This document shows positions 53,360 through 64,000 of a DNA stretch of 64,000 nt, one piece after another. Within the stretch, counting starts at the first letter, position 1; every line of letters begins with the position of its first letter. The DNA is from Terribacillus saccharophilus (GTDB lineage: Bacteria; Bacillota; Bacilli; Bacillales; Amphibacillaceae): positions 149,638 to 213,637 of the forward strand of contig NZ_NPBJ01000022.1 in the NCBI RefSeq assembly GCF_002272075.1, in the 5' to 3' direction. The notes under the pieces are model-generated. The model worked only from the letters and a program-made list of their open reading frames with translations. It searched no databases and had not been told where the DNA came from. The translations under genes were made by a program, and so were the position numbers.

Positions 53360-54158
53360 GACGACTCGCAACCTGTATACGATCCCTTATGTTATTTGGG
53401 TCGCTTTCTTTGTCATCGCACCGATATTATTAGTGCTGTACTACTCTTTTCAGGATCTGGAAGGTAATTTTTCCTTAACCAACTATCGTAACTTCTTTAC
53501 ACCTATCTATTTGGAGATGACATTAAGCTCCTTCTGGTATGCTTTCCTGATTACACTAATTACACTGCTGTTTGCTTACCCGATAGCTTATTTACTGACA
53601 AAATTGAAGCATAAGCAGCTGTGGCTCTTATTAATCATAGTGCCCAGCTGGATTAACTTGCTATTGAAAGCTTATGCTTTCCTCGGCATCTTTGGCACAT
53701 ATGGAATGGCGAATAAATTCTTGGAAACAATCGGGATTGGATCGAAGCAGCTTTTGTTCACCGATTTCAGCTTTGTATTTGTTTCCGTCTATATATTCAT
53801 TCCGTTCATGATTCTGCCTATCTTCAATGCTTTGGATAAATTGAATCCAACTTATCTAGATGCAGCGAATGATCTGGGAGCATCGCGCTGGACAACGTTC
53901 CGCCGGGTTGTCTTCCCATTAACGATTGATGGTGTAAAAGCAGGCTGTCAGATTACGTTTATTCCAGCTCTGTCATTGTTCATGCTTACTCGTCTTATCG
54001 CCGGCAGCCAAGTTATTACCCTTGGTACGGCAATAGAGCAGCAATTCCTAGTTACACAGAACTGGGGCATGGGATCGACTATTGCTGTCTTCCTGATCAT
54101 TTTCATGTTCATCATCATGTTTGCAACCGGAACGAAAAGGAGGAGAGCACGTGGATAA
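53349..54158 (+). CDS. potB: spermidine/putrescine ABC transporter, permease
   Basis: A 269-residue permease with six membrane segments and the EAA loop [24 protein letters not shown] at 53349, inside the end of potA (11-bp overlap), with GAGG upstream. Forms the channel with PotC. Confidence 0.9.
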   Translation: MENKTTRNLYTIPYVIWVAFFVIAPILLVLYYSFQDLEGNFSLTNYRNFFTPIYLEMTLSSFWYAFLITLITLLFAYPIAYLLTKLKHKQLWLLLIIVPSWINLLLKAYAFLGIFGTYGMANKFLETIGIGSKQLLFTDFSFVFVSVYIFIPFMILPIFNALDKLNPTYLDAANDLGASRWTTFRRVVFPLTIDGVKAGCQITFIPALSLFMLTRLIAGSQVITLGTAIEQQFLVTQNWGMGSTIAVFLIIFMFIIMFATGTKRRRARG

Positions 54159-54957
54159 GAGAATTTCTCCCCTGTCACGGATTTTTCTGATCGTTATGTT
54201 CGCTCTATTGTACTTGCCTATCTTTTACTTGATTTTCTATTCGTTTAACAGCGGTGGCAATATGTATGACTTTGAGAACTTTACTTTTGATTGGTACAAA
54301 GAGCTGTTCCAAGATACTCGGCTTTTGATTATCGTTTTGAATACCATCGTCATTGCCCTTCTATCCGCTTTGATCTCAACGGTAATCGGTGTGCTTGGGG
54401 CGATGATGATCTATAAAATACGTTCTAGCAGGACAAAGAATGCCCTGCTGTCATTGAACAATATCTTGATTGTCAGCCCGGATGTCATCATTGGTGCCTC
54501 GTTCTTGATTCTATTCACGATTGCAGGTATTCAGCTTGGCTTCTATTCGGTGCTGCTATCGCATATCGCGTTCAGTATTCCGATTGTTGTCTTAATGGTA
54601 TTGCCGAAGTTGTCCGAGATGAGCCCTTCTCTGCTTGATGCAGCAAGAGATCTTGGAGCATCACGCTGGGAAGTCATCACAAAAGTAGTGATTCCTTATA
54701 TCACGCCAGGTATTTTCGCCGGCTTTTTCATGGCGCTTACCTACTCACTTGACGACTTTGCTGTTACGTTCTTTGTAACAGGGAATGGTTTCACAACATT
54801 GTCCGTCGAGATTTATTCCCTAGCGAGACAAGGTATTTCCTTGTCTATCAATGCACTTTCAGCAATAATTTTCATTGTTACGATGCTGATAGTCGTTATT
54901 TATTATTTCCTTACCCGACGTGGCAAGAAATCGCCTGATCTGGAGGTGCTCAAATGA
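54151..54957 (+). CDS. potC: spermidine/putrescine ABC transporter, permease
   Basis: A 268-residue permease with six membrane segments and the EAA loop AARDLGASRWEVITKVVIPYI. GTG start with AAAGGAGG upstream, overlapping potB by 8 bp. Also overlaps potD (ATGA). Confidence 0.9.
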   Translation: MDKRISPLSRIFLIVMFALLYLPIFYLIFYSFNSGGNMYDFENFTFDWYKELFQDTRLLIIVLNTIVIALLSALISTVIGVLGAMMIYKIRSSRTKNALLSLNNILIVSPDVIIGASFLILFTIAGIQLGFYSVLLSHIAFSIPIVVLMVLPKLSEMSPSLLDAARDLGASRWEVITKVVIPYITPGIFAGFFMALTYSLDDFAVTFFVTGNGFTTLSVEIYSLARQGISLSINALSAIIFIVTMLIVVIYYFLTRRGKKSPDLEVLK

Positions 54958-56021
54958 AGCAGCTGATACGTTTAGCTGTTGTGATTATTGCTGTGAGCGC
55001 TATTTTGCTCGTTACGATTTCGCGCTTAAATGCGTCACAAGGCTACTCTGGCGGCAATACGCTTACCGTTTATAACTGGGGCGACTATATTGATCCGGCA
55101 GTAATCGACGAATTCGAAAAACAAACAGGTATTACCGTCGTCTATGAAACATTCGATTCGAATGAAGCAATGATGACAAAAATTCAGCAGGGTGGTACAA
55201 GCTATGATGTCGCGGTTCCTTCCGAGTATACGATTGAAAAAATGAAGGAAGAGGATTTGCTGCTGCCGATTGATCACAGCAAGGTACCAAACCTGAAAAA
55301 TATCGATTCCAGGTTCATGGATCTGGCGTTTGATCCTGGCAACGAATATTCTGTACCGTATTTCTGGGGAACCGTTGGTATTGTGTATAACACGAAGCAA
55401 ATTGACGGCATCGAGTTCAACAGCTGGGAAGATCTTTGGAATCCTGCCTTGAAAAATGAAATTGTGTTGATCGATGGCGCGCGTGAAATCGTGGGAATGG
55501 GGTTGAACAGCCTTCATTACTCCCTTAACGATACAGATCCAGAACGTTTACAAGAAGCATATGACAAACTTGTCAGCTTAAAACCGAACGTCAGAGCACT
55601 GCTTGGGGACGAAAACAAGCTGCTGATGGCATCCGGAGAGGTGTCCATCGGTATAACATGGTCTGGGGATGCTTCCGAAATCATGGCAGAAAATGAGGAT
55701 CTTGACTATGTTGTACCAGAAGAAGGCTCCAATCTATGGTTCGATAATATGGTCATTCCGAAGACAGCCAAAAATATCGACGCTGCGCATGAATTCATCA
55801 ACTTCATGCTCGATCCAAAAATTGCTGCCCAAAATACCGAGTATGTAAGTTACTCCACTCCGAATAAGGAAGCATTGCAATATATGCCGGAGGAAATGGT
55901 CAATGATGAACGCTTCTACCCGCCGCCAGAATTGACAGATCGTCTCGAAGTATATGAGAACCTCGGCAAGGAAAACCTTGCAAAGTATAATGAATTATTC
56001 CTGAAATTCAAGATGGAATAA
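54954..56021 (+). CDS. potD: spermidine/putrescine-binding protein
   Basis: A 355-residue type-II solute-binding protein: VYNWGDYIDPAVIDEFEKQTG, the PYFWGTVGIVYN hinge region, GITWSGDASEIM and LWFDNMVIPKTAKN, all typical of PotD. The N-terminal hydrophobic segment (~5-23) is not followed by a lipobox cysteine, unlike most Gram-positive binding proteins, so it is probably tethered by an uncleaved helix or released. Overlaps potC by 4 bp. Confidence 0.9.
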   Translation: MKQLIRLAVVIIAVSAILLVTISRLNASQGYSGGNTLTVYNWGDYIDPAVIDEFEKQTGITVVYETFDSNEAMMTKIQQGGTSYDVAVPSEYTIEKMKEEDLLLPIDHSKVPNLKNIDSRFMDLAFDPGNEYSVPYFWGTVGIVYNTKQIDGIEFNSWEDLWNPALKNEIVLIDGAREIVGMGLNSLHYSLNDTDPERLQEAYDKLVSLKPNVRALLGDENKLLMASGEVSIGITWSGDASEIMAENEDLDYVVPEEGSNLWFDNMVIPKTAKNIDAAHEFINFMLDPKIAAQNTEYVSYSTPNKEALQYMPEEMVNDERFYPPPELTDRLEVYENLGKENLAKYNELFLKFKME

Positions 56022-56023
56022 GC

Positions 56024-56056
56024 AAAGGCATGCGTTACGGCGCATGCCTTTTTATT
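56024..56056 (+). terminator. terminator of potABCD
   Basis: AAAGGCATGCG pairs with CGCATGCCTTTTT around a TTACGG loop. Confidence 0.85.
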
Positions 56057-56078
56057 TCTATGTATACTAAACAAGAAA

Positions 56079-56111
56079 ACCTTATCCAGAAAATCTAGAT
56101 AAGGTTTTCAT
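56079..56111 (-). terminator. terminator of bglP-bglA
   Basis: AAAACCTTATC pairs with GATAAGGTTTTC around a 10-nt loop, with T-rich ends on both strands. Confidence 0.8.
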
Positions 56112-56115
56112 CAAC

Positions 56116-57558
<1,443 letters not shown>

Positions 57559-57577
57559 CTATCTCTCCTTTTATGAT

Positions 57578-59551
<1,974 letters not shown>

Positions 59552-59565
59552 TCAGGTTTGGTACA

Positions 59566-59631
59566 CAAAAAAACCCAAACTACACCCCGTGCACAGAGTC
59601 GCCTCTGTTTTCGGAACATAATTTAGGTTTT
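59566..59631 (-). terminator. leader terminator of bglP-bglA, overlapped by the antiterminator
   Basis: On the minus strand AACCTAAATTA pairs with TAGTTTGGGTT, with an inner CAGAG/CTCTG hairpin, and is followed by a T run. Its 5' arm shares AACCT with the antiterminator RNA, so only one can form. Confidence 0.85.
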
Positions 59632-59653
59632 GCCTGCTTATCAGTAACAATCC
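59625..59653 (-). promoter_or_regulatory. LicT/BglG-type ribonucleic antiterminator (RAT)
   Basis: On the minus strand GGATTGTTACTG, a 4-nt ATAA spacer region, then GCAGGCAAAACCT, the RAT consensus of B. subtilis bglP/bglS. When bound by a dimeric LicT-type protein in the presence of beta-glucosides it prevents the leader terminator and allows bglP expression. No licT gene lies in the window. Confidence 0.92.
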
Positions 59654-59693
59654 TAAAGGATAGTTGTATGCGGTTGTCTTGTATTACACACTC

Positions 59694-59722
59694 AATTTAT
59701 CATGTAAGCGGATTATTGTCAA
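59694..59722 (-). promoter_or_regulatory. sigma-A promoter of bglP-bglA
   Basis: Minus-strand TTGACA (59717-59722), 17 bp, TAAATT (59694-59699). Confidence 0.8.
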
Positions 59723-59730
59723 CGCTTTCA
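59717..59730 (-). promoter_or_regulatory. cre site overlapping the bglP -35 box
   Basis: TGAAAGCGTTGACA on the minus strand fits TGWAANCGNTNWCA at every position and contains the -35 hexamer, so CcpA binding should block RNA polymerase. Confidence 0.85.
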
Positions 59731-59881
59731 ATCTATGTTTTTTATTCATTATTTACGGATATCATTTGTGGTGGCGTATATAGAAAACAGAATTCATTAA
59801 ACGATCCAATTAAGCAATAGTCACCGGTTTCTTCTGTCATACATAGGCTATGGCACATGATGAGATGAAGGAGGAACCCGC
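59731..59881. other. intergenic region upstream of the permease gene
   Basis: AT-rich DNA between the bglP promoter and the TTG start at 59882. TTTACG (59752-59757) has only a weakly placed TATATA partner (19-bp spacing). No riboswitch or repeat was found. Confidence 0.35.
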
Positions 59882-61294
59882 TTGACAGACTTGACGACGG
59901 CCCACTGGATGTATTTGGCAGGAACACTTTTGATTATTTTAACGATGCTTTTTCGGCAGAATGTGCTGGTTCCATCATTATTGATGACCTTCTTAGTAGG
60001 TTGGATGTACTCGGGGACGCTTGTAGAGGGCCTGCAGGCAACCTTCAGTGCAAGTCTCACAGCTGCCTCAGAGCTATTTAATATCTTCTTGATTATTACC
60101 ATTATGACTGCTCTGCTGCAGTCTTTAAAAGCATTGCGGGCTGATGAGCGGATGATTCGTCCTTTTGGTTATATTATGACTAACGGCCATACTTCCTTTT
60201 GGGTACTGGCATTCATTACGTACTGTATTTCCCTATTTTTTTGGCCTACACCTGCAGTGCCGCTCGTAGGTGCAATTCTGCTCCCTGTTGCTATCAAGGC
60301 TGGTCTGCCTCCACTATCAACCGGTGTGGCAATGGCGATTTCCGGTCAGGGTATGGCGCTTTCTGCCGACTATATTATTAAAATTGCACCGATGCTGAGT
60401 GCATCTGCAGCTGGTGTAGATACTGCTGCGGTGGCAGACAAAGCGCTTATTTTATCGCTTATTACCGGTATCACAGCCTTGCTGCTGGCATACTTCCGGA
60501 TTCGAAAAAAAATCTCTTCTCCTTCCATAGTGCACCTGGAAAGATGGAACGGGAACGATGCGCCTAGTGAAGCTCATTCAAGTAAAAAACCGAGGTTCAG
60601 TATCTTGTTTGCGATTTTAGTGCCCGCAGCCTTTCTTGTTGTCGTTATCTACATGGCCTATACGGCCTTCAGCAATACCGCTTCTCTTGAGGGCGGAGCT
60701 GGGGCTGCTTTAATCGGAGGTGCTGCTATCCTGCTCATGATTGCAGCAGCGATCGCTTACAATTGGAAACAGTCCTTGCATAATGTAAGTGACCACTTGG
60801 TAGATGGCTTTACCTTTGCTTTTCGGGCAATGGGACCGGTTATTCCGATTGCAGGTTTTTTCTTTTTAGGAAGCGGAGAAATATCTGCCAGGATATTCGG
60901 TCTGGAAGATGCGGCACAGGCTCCTTCCTTTCTTTTTGATTTAGTGGAGGCTGGTCAGCACTATATTCCAGAGAATCCTATTTTCGCAGGATTCGGTTTG
61001 CTGATAGTCGGCATGGTAACTGGGCTGGACGGTTCAGGCTTTTCCGGACTCCCTCTCGTCGGGGCCCTTTCAGGTGCCCTGGCACCCGCTGTCGGCATGG
61101 ATGCCTCCACGCTTGCTGCAATTGGGCAAATGGGAGCGGTTTGGGTTGGCGGCGGCACACTGATTGCCTGGTCCTCTATTGTAGCAATCGCTGGATTTGC
61201 ACGAGTGCCGGTGATGGAATTAGTGCGGCAATGTTTTATCCCAGTCGTTATCGGACTTTTACTTTCTACCACCATCGGAATTTGGTTACTGTAA
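59882..61294 (+). CDS. polytopic permease, ion-transporter type, substrate unknown
   Basis: A 470-residue protein with 11-12 membrane segments, a cytosolic loop rich in charged residues (~205-240), and two similar halves. Re-entrant-type stretches FFWPTPAVPLVGAILLP and GLDGSGFSGLPLVGALS resemble the DcuC/citrate/gluconate group of the ion-transporter superfamily, but I cannot place it further. TTG start with AAGGAGG seven bases upstream. A substrate linked to central carbon or organic acids is a guess. Confidence 0.65.
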   Translation: MTDLTTAHWMYLAGTLLIILTMLFRQNVLVPSLLMTFLVGWMYSGTLVEGLQATFSASLTAASELFNIFLIITIMTALLQSLKALRADERMIRPFGYIMTNGHTSFWVLAFITYCISLFFWPTPAVPLVGAILLPVAIKAGLPPLSTGVAMAISGQGMALSADYIIKIAPMLSASAAGVDTAAVADKALILSLITGITALLLAYFRIRKKISSPSIVHLERWNGNDAPSEAHSSKKPRFSILFAILVPAAFLVVVIYMAYTAFSNTASLEGGAGAALIGGAAILLMIAAAIAYNWKQSLHNVSDHLVDGFTFAFRAMGPVIPIAGFFFLGSGEISARIFGLEDAAQAPSFLFDLVEAGQHYIPENPIFAGFGLLIVGMVTGLDGSGFSGLPLVGALSGALAPAVGMDASTLAAIGQMGAVWVGGGTLIAWSSIVAIAGFARVPVMELVRQCFIPVVIGLLLSTTIGIWLL

Positions 61295-61334
61295 GAGATA
61301 CAGAGTCTTGGACATAAGTGTTTTAGCCAAATCG

Positions 61335-61381
61335 AAAACTGTACTTAAATCTTCTTTGTGAAGATTTAAGTACAGTTTTTC
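61335..61381. terminator. strong bidirectional terminator after the permease gene
   Basis: A 20-bp perfect stem (61335-61354 with 61360-61379) around a TTTGT loop, with A and T runs at the ends. Confidence 0.9.
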
Positions 61382-61383
61382 TA

Positions 61384-61548
61384 TTATGAGATCCGACCTT
61401 TTAACCAACAACCTAAGAATGGCCTATCTGCGTTTAGAGTGTATTCAAATGCTGGTGGACCGATAAGAAATAATGCAGAACCAGAAGACCAATGTTTTTC
61501 TAGATTTCTCCCAGCATCTACCGGGAAGGGTAACGGTGCATCACGGTC
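61384..61548 (-). pseudogene. headless coding remnant (54 codons)
   Basis: On the minus strand a frame open for 54 codons ends in TAA just before the terminator at 61335-61381. It reads RNLEKHWSSGSALFLIGPPA followed by FEYTLNADRPFLGCWLKGRI, which looks like a true protein C-terminus (aromatic, Gly-Pro turns), but it has no Met, GTG or TTG start and begins where the hydrolase ends, in another frame. It is probably the tail of a gene whose front was lost when the hydrolase gene came to lie here. Family not recognised. Confidence 0.45.
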
Positions 61549-62470
61549 ATTTATACAAAGCTTGTCTCAGCTGAGCAGCTCCTTCTGCCACAGCTTGATA
61601 CGCTTCTTCTACTTCAGCTGTAAAACCAGCAAAGCCATGAATCAACCCTTCGTAATTCTTCACAAAAACATCTACACCCACCTGTTTTAAACGTTCAGCA
61701 TACGCCTGTGCTTCGTCTCGCAGCGGGTCATATTGAGCTGTCAAAATAGCCGCAGGCGGCAATGCATGGAGCAGCTCAGAACGAATTGGCGATGCATATG
61801 GATGAGATCGATCCGCTTCCGACCTGTAATAATGGCTTCGGAACCAGTTCATCAAACGTTTGGTCAATAAATATCCTTCTGCATTCTCCTGTAAAGAAGC
61901 AGGTTCGTCTCCGATATAACCTGTCGATGGGTATAAAAGTAATTGAAATACAGGTTTTTGGCCGTTTTTTTCTTCTGCCAGCAGACATACTACTGTTGCG
62001 AGATTCCCCCCTGCACTATCTCCTCCAACAGCGATCTTGTCTTGTTCGATTCCCAATCGATCTGCATTGGCGGCTATCCATTGAAAGGAATCATAAGCAT
62101 CTTCCACTGCTGTCGGGAATTTATTTTCTGGTGCCAGCCTGTATTCTACAGAGATTACTGTGCAATCTGCCAAATTGGCAATCTCGCGGCAAGTAGCATC
62201 GTGCGATTCAATGCTGCCAACAACCCAACCGCCGCCATGATAAAAGACAAGTGCAGGCTGCGTCTTATTATCAGAACGATAGATACGGATCGGCAGCGTC
62301 CGACCATTTAATTCAATTTGGCTGTCTTCTACTTTAGCCACTTCTTGTTTCGGTCCATCTTCCTGCATTCTAGCTTGATCGCGAAATTGCTCAGGTGAGA
62401 CCGATTCAAGCGGTATCGGATGGGCATTTACTTCTTTCAAAAATGCCTGTATTTTTGGATTCAATCCCAT
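61547..62470 (-). CDS. alpha/beta hydrolase, HSL-type esterase
   Basis: A 307-residue hormone-sensitive-lipase-type esterase: oxyanion motif HGGGWVVGS, nucleophile GGDSAGGN, Asp in ILTAQYDPLRDE and His in GLIHGFAG. It would hydrolyse short acyl esters. GGGGGAA precedes the ATG. It sits directly against the remnant at 61384-61548. Confidence 0.88.
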   Translation of the reverse strand: MGLNPKIQAFLKEVNAHPIPLESVSPEQFRDQARMQEDGPKQEVAKVEDSQIELNGRTLPIRIYRSDNKTQPALVFYHGGGWVVGSIESHDATCREIANLADCTVISVEYRLAPENKFPTAVEDAYDSFQWIAANADRLGIEQDKIAVGGDSAGGNLATVVCLLAEEKNGQKPVFQLLLYPSTGYIGDEPASLQENAEGYLLTKRLMNWFRSHYYRSEADRSHPYASPIRSELLHALPPAAILTAQYDPLRDEAQAYAERLKQVGVDVFVKNYEGLIHGFAGFTAEVEEAYQAVAEGAAQLRQALYK

Positions 62471-62596
62471 AGTACTTCCCCCTTTTTATACCTATTCATT
62501 TTCCACAATATAACTGCAATTTAAACATCGGTGCATTGCAGCTGCCTACCACAAGGTTTACAATAAGATAATTCGATACTGATGGGGGTACAGCAT

Positions 62597-63778
62597 GTGA
62601 AGAAATCAACGTATATCTGGTTAGGCATCGCTTTATTCGTAGCAGCACTTAACTTACGTCCTGCAATCAATTCCATTTCTCCGCTTATTGAAATCATACA
62701 ATCTGAATTACATATGAATGCATCCAGTGCAAGCCTGCTCACCTCCATACCCGTTTTATGTATGGGGATCTTCTCGCCGGTTGCCGCTAAGTTGGCCAAT
62801 CGCTTCTCGCTTGAATATGTGATCGGCTGGTCCTTAGCCGTCATTGGCATCGGTACTATCATTCGCCTGTTCACTCATACTTCCATCTTTCTTCTGATTA
62901 CAGCTTTCTTGGCAGGTATCGGTATTGCAGCTGCGAGCCCCCTGCTTTCCGGTTTCATAAAAAAATACTTCCCTAATAGTAGTGCGTTCATGATCAGCAT
63001 CTATACTGCTGCCTTAGCTGTTGGTGCTGGCATGGCCTCCGGGGGTGTAGCGCCAATTCAGCATCTAGTTGATTCCTGGCAAATCGCTTTGGCTGCCTGG
63101 TCATTATTAGCACTGATAGCAATCATAATATGGATACTCGTCGTATTGCCTCAGAAAAAGAAAGACAGGGCAATTCAAACATTCGGCGGCGCAGCGAAAC
63201 TGCCTTGGAACCAGTGGAATGCCTGGCTGCTTACCTTTTCCTTCGGCGGTATGTCGTTTATTTTCTATTCGTTGACTGCTTGGCTCCCCCCTATTGTAGA
63301 AAATATGGGGTACAGCAAAATCTATGCAGCCAACTTGCTCGTCATATTCATGCTTCTGCAAGTACCAGCTAACTTAGCAATACCTTATCTGCTAAAGAAA
63401 ATTCCCAGTCGTCTGTTCTGGCTTGTGACGGCCGCCATATTCGAATTGATCGGCTTTGCGATGATTTCTTTATCCTTCCTTCCTTGGCTGGCAGCTTGCT
63501 TCATCGGTCTCGGTGCTGGCGGTTTGTTTGCAATGAATCTGCTGCTTCCGATTGATGTAACTACTACCCATCAGGAAGCTGCCTCCTGGTCGGCCATGGT
63601 GCAGGCAGTCGGTTACATCATCGGATCATTCGGCCCTATTATTCTAGGGACTGTCAACGATATGACCGGAAGCTTCTCTTATTCCATCTTTGTATTGATA
63701 GCTGTGAACCTATTAATGATCGTGATGCAGTTTCTCTCCGTCAAACGGAACTTCAAACAAGAAAAAGTAGCCTCCTGA
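62597..63778 (+). CDS. MFS transporter, CynX/NimT family
   Basis: A 393-residue permease with 12 membrane segments. The first segment ends in ALNLRPAINSISPLI, the signature of the CynX/NimT (cyanate/nitroimidazole) branch, to which B. subtilis YycB belongs. Substrate unknown. GGGGGT seven bases before GTG at 62597 is preferred over the upstream ATG at 62582, which the ribosome site overlaps. Confidence 0.82.
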   Translation: MKKSTYIWLGIALFVAALNLRPAINSISPLIEIIQSELHMNASSASLLTSIPVLCMGIFSPVAAKLANRFSLEYVIGWSLAVIGIGTIIRLFTHTSIFLLITAFLAGIGIAAASPLLSGFIKKYFPNSSAFMISIYTAALAVGAGMASGGVAPIQHLVDSWQIALAAWSLLALIAIIIWILVVLPQKKKDRAIQTFGGAAKLPWNQWNAWLLTFSFGGMSFIFYSLTAWLPPIVENMGYSKIYAANLLVIFMLLQVPANLAIPYLLKKIPSRLFWLVTAAIFELIGFAMISLSFLPWLAACFIGLGAGGLFAMNLLLPIDVTTTHQEAASWSAMVQAVGYIIGSFGPIILGTVNDMTGSFSYSIFVLIAVNLLMIVMQFLSVKRNFKQEKVAS

Positions 63779-63806
63779 CTAAAATTGGATGATTAGCAGT
63801 TTGCTA

Positions 63807-63837
63807 GATTGGGTATCTTATTACTACAAACCCAATC
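63807..63837. repeat. inverted repeat between the MFS gene and the small ORF
   Basis: GATTGGGT (63807-63814) and ACCCAATC (63830-63837) form an 8-bp inverted repeat with a 15-nt spacer just before the AAGGAGG of the next ORF. No T run, so it may be a regulatory hairpin and not a terminator. Confidence 0.35.
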
Positions 63838-63855
63838 ACAAGGAGGATTCCAATC

Positions 63856-63972
63856 ATGAGTTCATTAACAAAAGACGTTTTCACCACATATGCCGAGGAA
63901 AATACATTCGAGTTAGAGCCATACTTAGACCATCTGTTTGAATTGAATGAAGAAGAATCCGATAACGAATAA
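63856..63972 (+). CDS. 38-residue acidic protein
   Basis: A short protein starting MSSLTKDVFTTYAEENTFEL and ending NEEESDNE, with 12 acidic and one basic residue. AAGGAGG nine bases before the ATG is a strong ribosome site. No family recognised. It may be a small regulator or anti-factor; nothing further can be said from the sequence. Confidence 0.5.
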   Translation: MSSLTKDVFTTYAEENTFELEPYLDHLFELNEEESDNE

Positions 63973-64000
63973 AATAAAAAAGAAGCAGCGGCTGTGGAAC

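Overview
The window is chromosomal DNA from a low-to-moderate-GC, endospore-forming member of the Bacillaceae. Purine-rich Shine-Dalgarno sites, many TTG and GTG starts, and close similarity of many products to Bacillus subtilis proteins (BdhA, TcyABC, GarD, CatE, DgcW/YkoW, BglP/BglA with a LicT-type leader) all point there. A Terribacillus- or Virgibacillus-like genus would fit, but that is an impression and not a measurement. I saw no rRNA or tRNA genes, insertion sequences, prophage or CRISPR array. Genes are densely packed and often share bidirectional terminators.

Layout. 0-8.4 kb: end of an MMPL exporter, an aldo/keto reductase, butanediol dehydrogenase (bdhA) divergent from a LysR regulator over a palindromic operator, an SDR enzyme, and the cystine importer tcyABC. 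8.7-20.4 kb: two MFS genes, galactarate dehydratase (garD) with a promoter and CcpA site, the azlCD exporter, a soluble PAS chemoreceptor with no visible normal start, small membrane proteins, a VWA lipoprotein and purT. 20.5-25.6 kb: a DgcW-like cyclic-di-GMP protein followed by a YkoS-like polytopic protein and a YkoT-like glycosyltransferase. 25.8-39.6 kb: sodium:solute symporter, CatE-like dioxygenase, CNT nucleoside transporter, Na+/H+ antiporter, mutarotase/HAD pair, GNAT/msrA pair, a membrane glycosyltransferase, and an orphan eukaryotic-type HisA.

39.7-51.2 kb is the most distinctive part: a surface-glycan locus on both strands. It carries sugar-nucleotide epimerases and reductases, four soluble glycosyltransferases, a DUF1796 protein, and a three-gene set (44240-47143) that matches the pathway from UDP-GlcNAc to UDP-N-acetyl-L-quinovosamine or a close relative. 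Three putative surface proteins lie among these genes. Two of them, 7 kb apart, share a motif (GGTxWGG..SP..FP..L), and one is a beta-rich protein preceded by a good match to a sigma-K promoter. I read the locus as making and attaching a glycan to the spore surface; this is inference.

51.4-64 kb: a cysteine-rich copper-binding-type protein, potABCD polyamine import, the bglP-bglA beta-glucoside operon with a full leader (CcpA site, promoter, antiterminator RNA, terminator), an unassigned permease, an alpha/beta hydrolase next to a headless gene remnant, a CynX/NimT-type MFS gene and a 38-residue acidic protein. Where a strong Shine-Dalgarno site decides the start, I used it in place of the longest reading frame.
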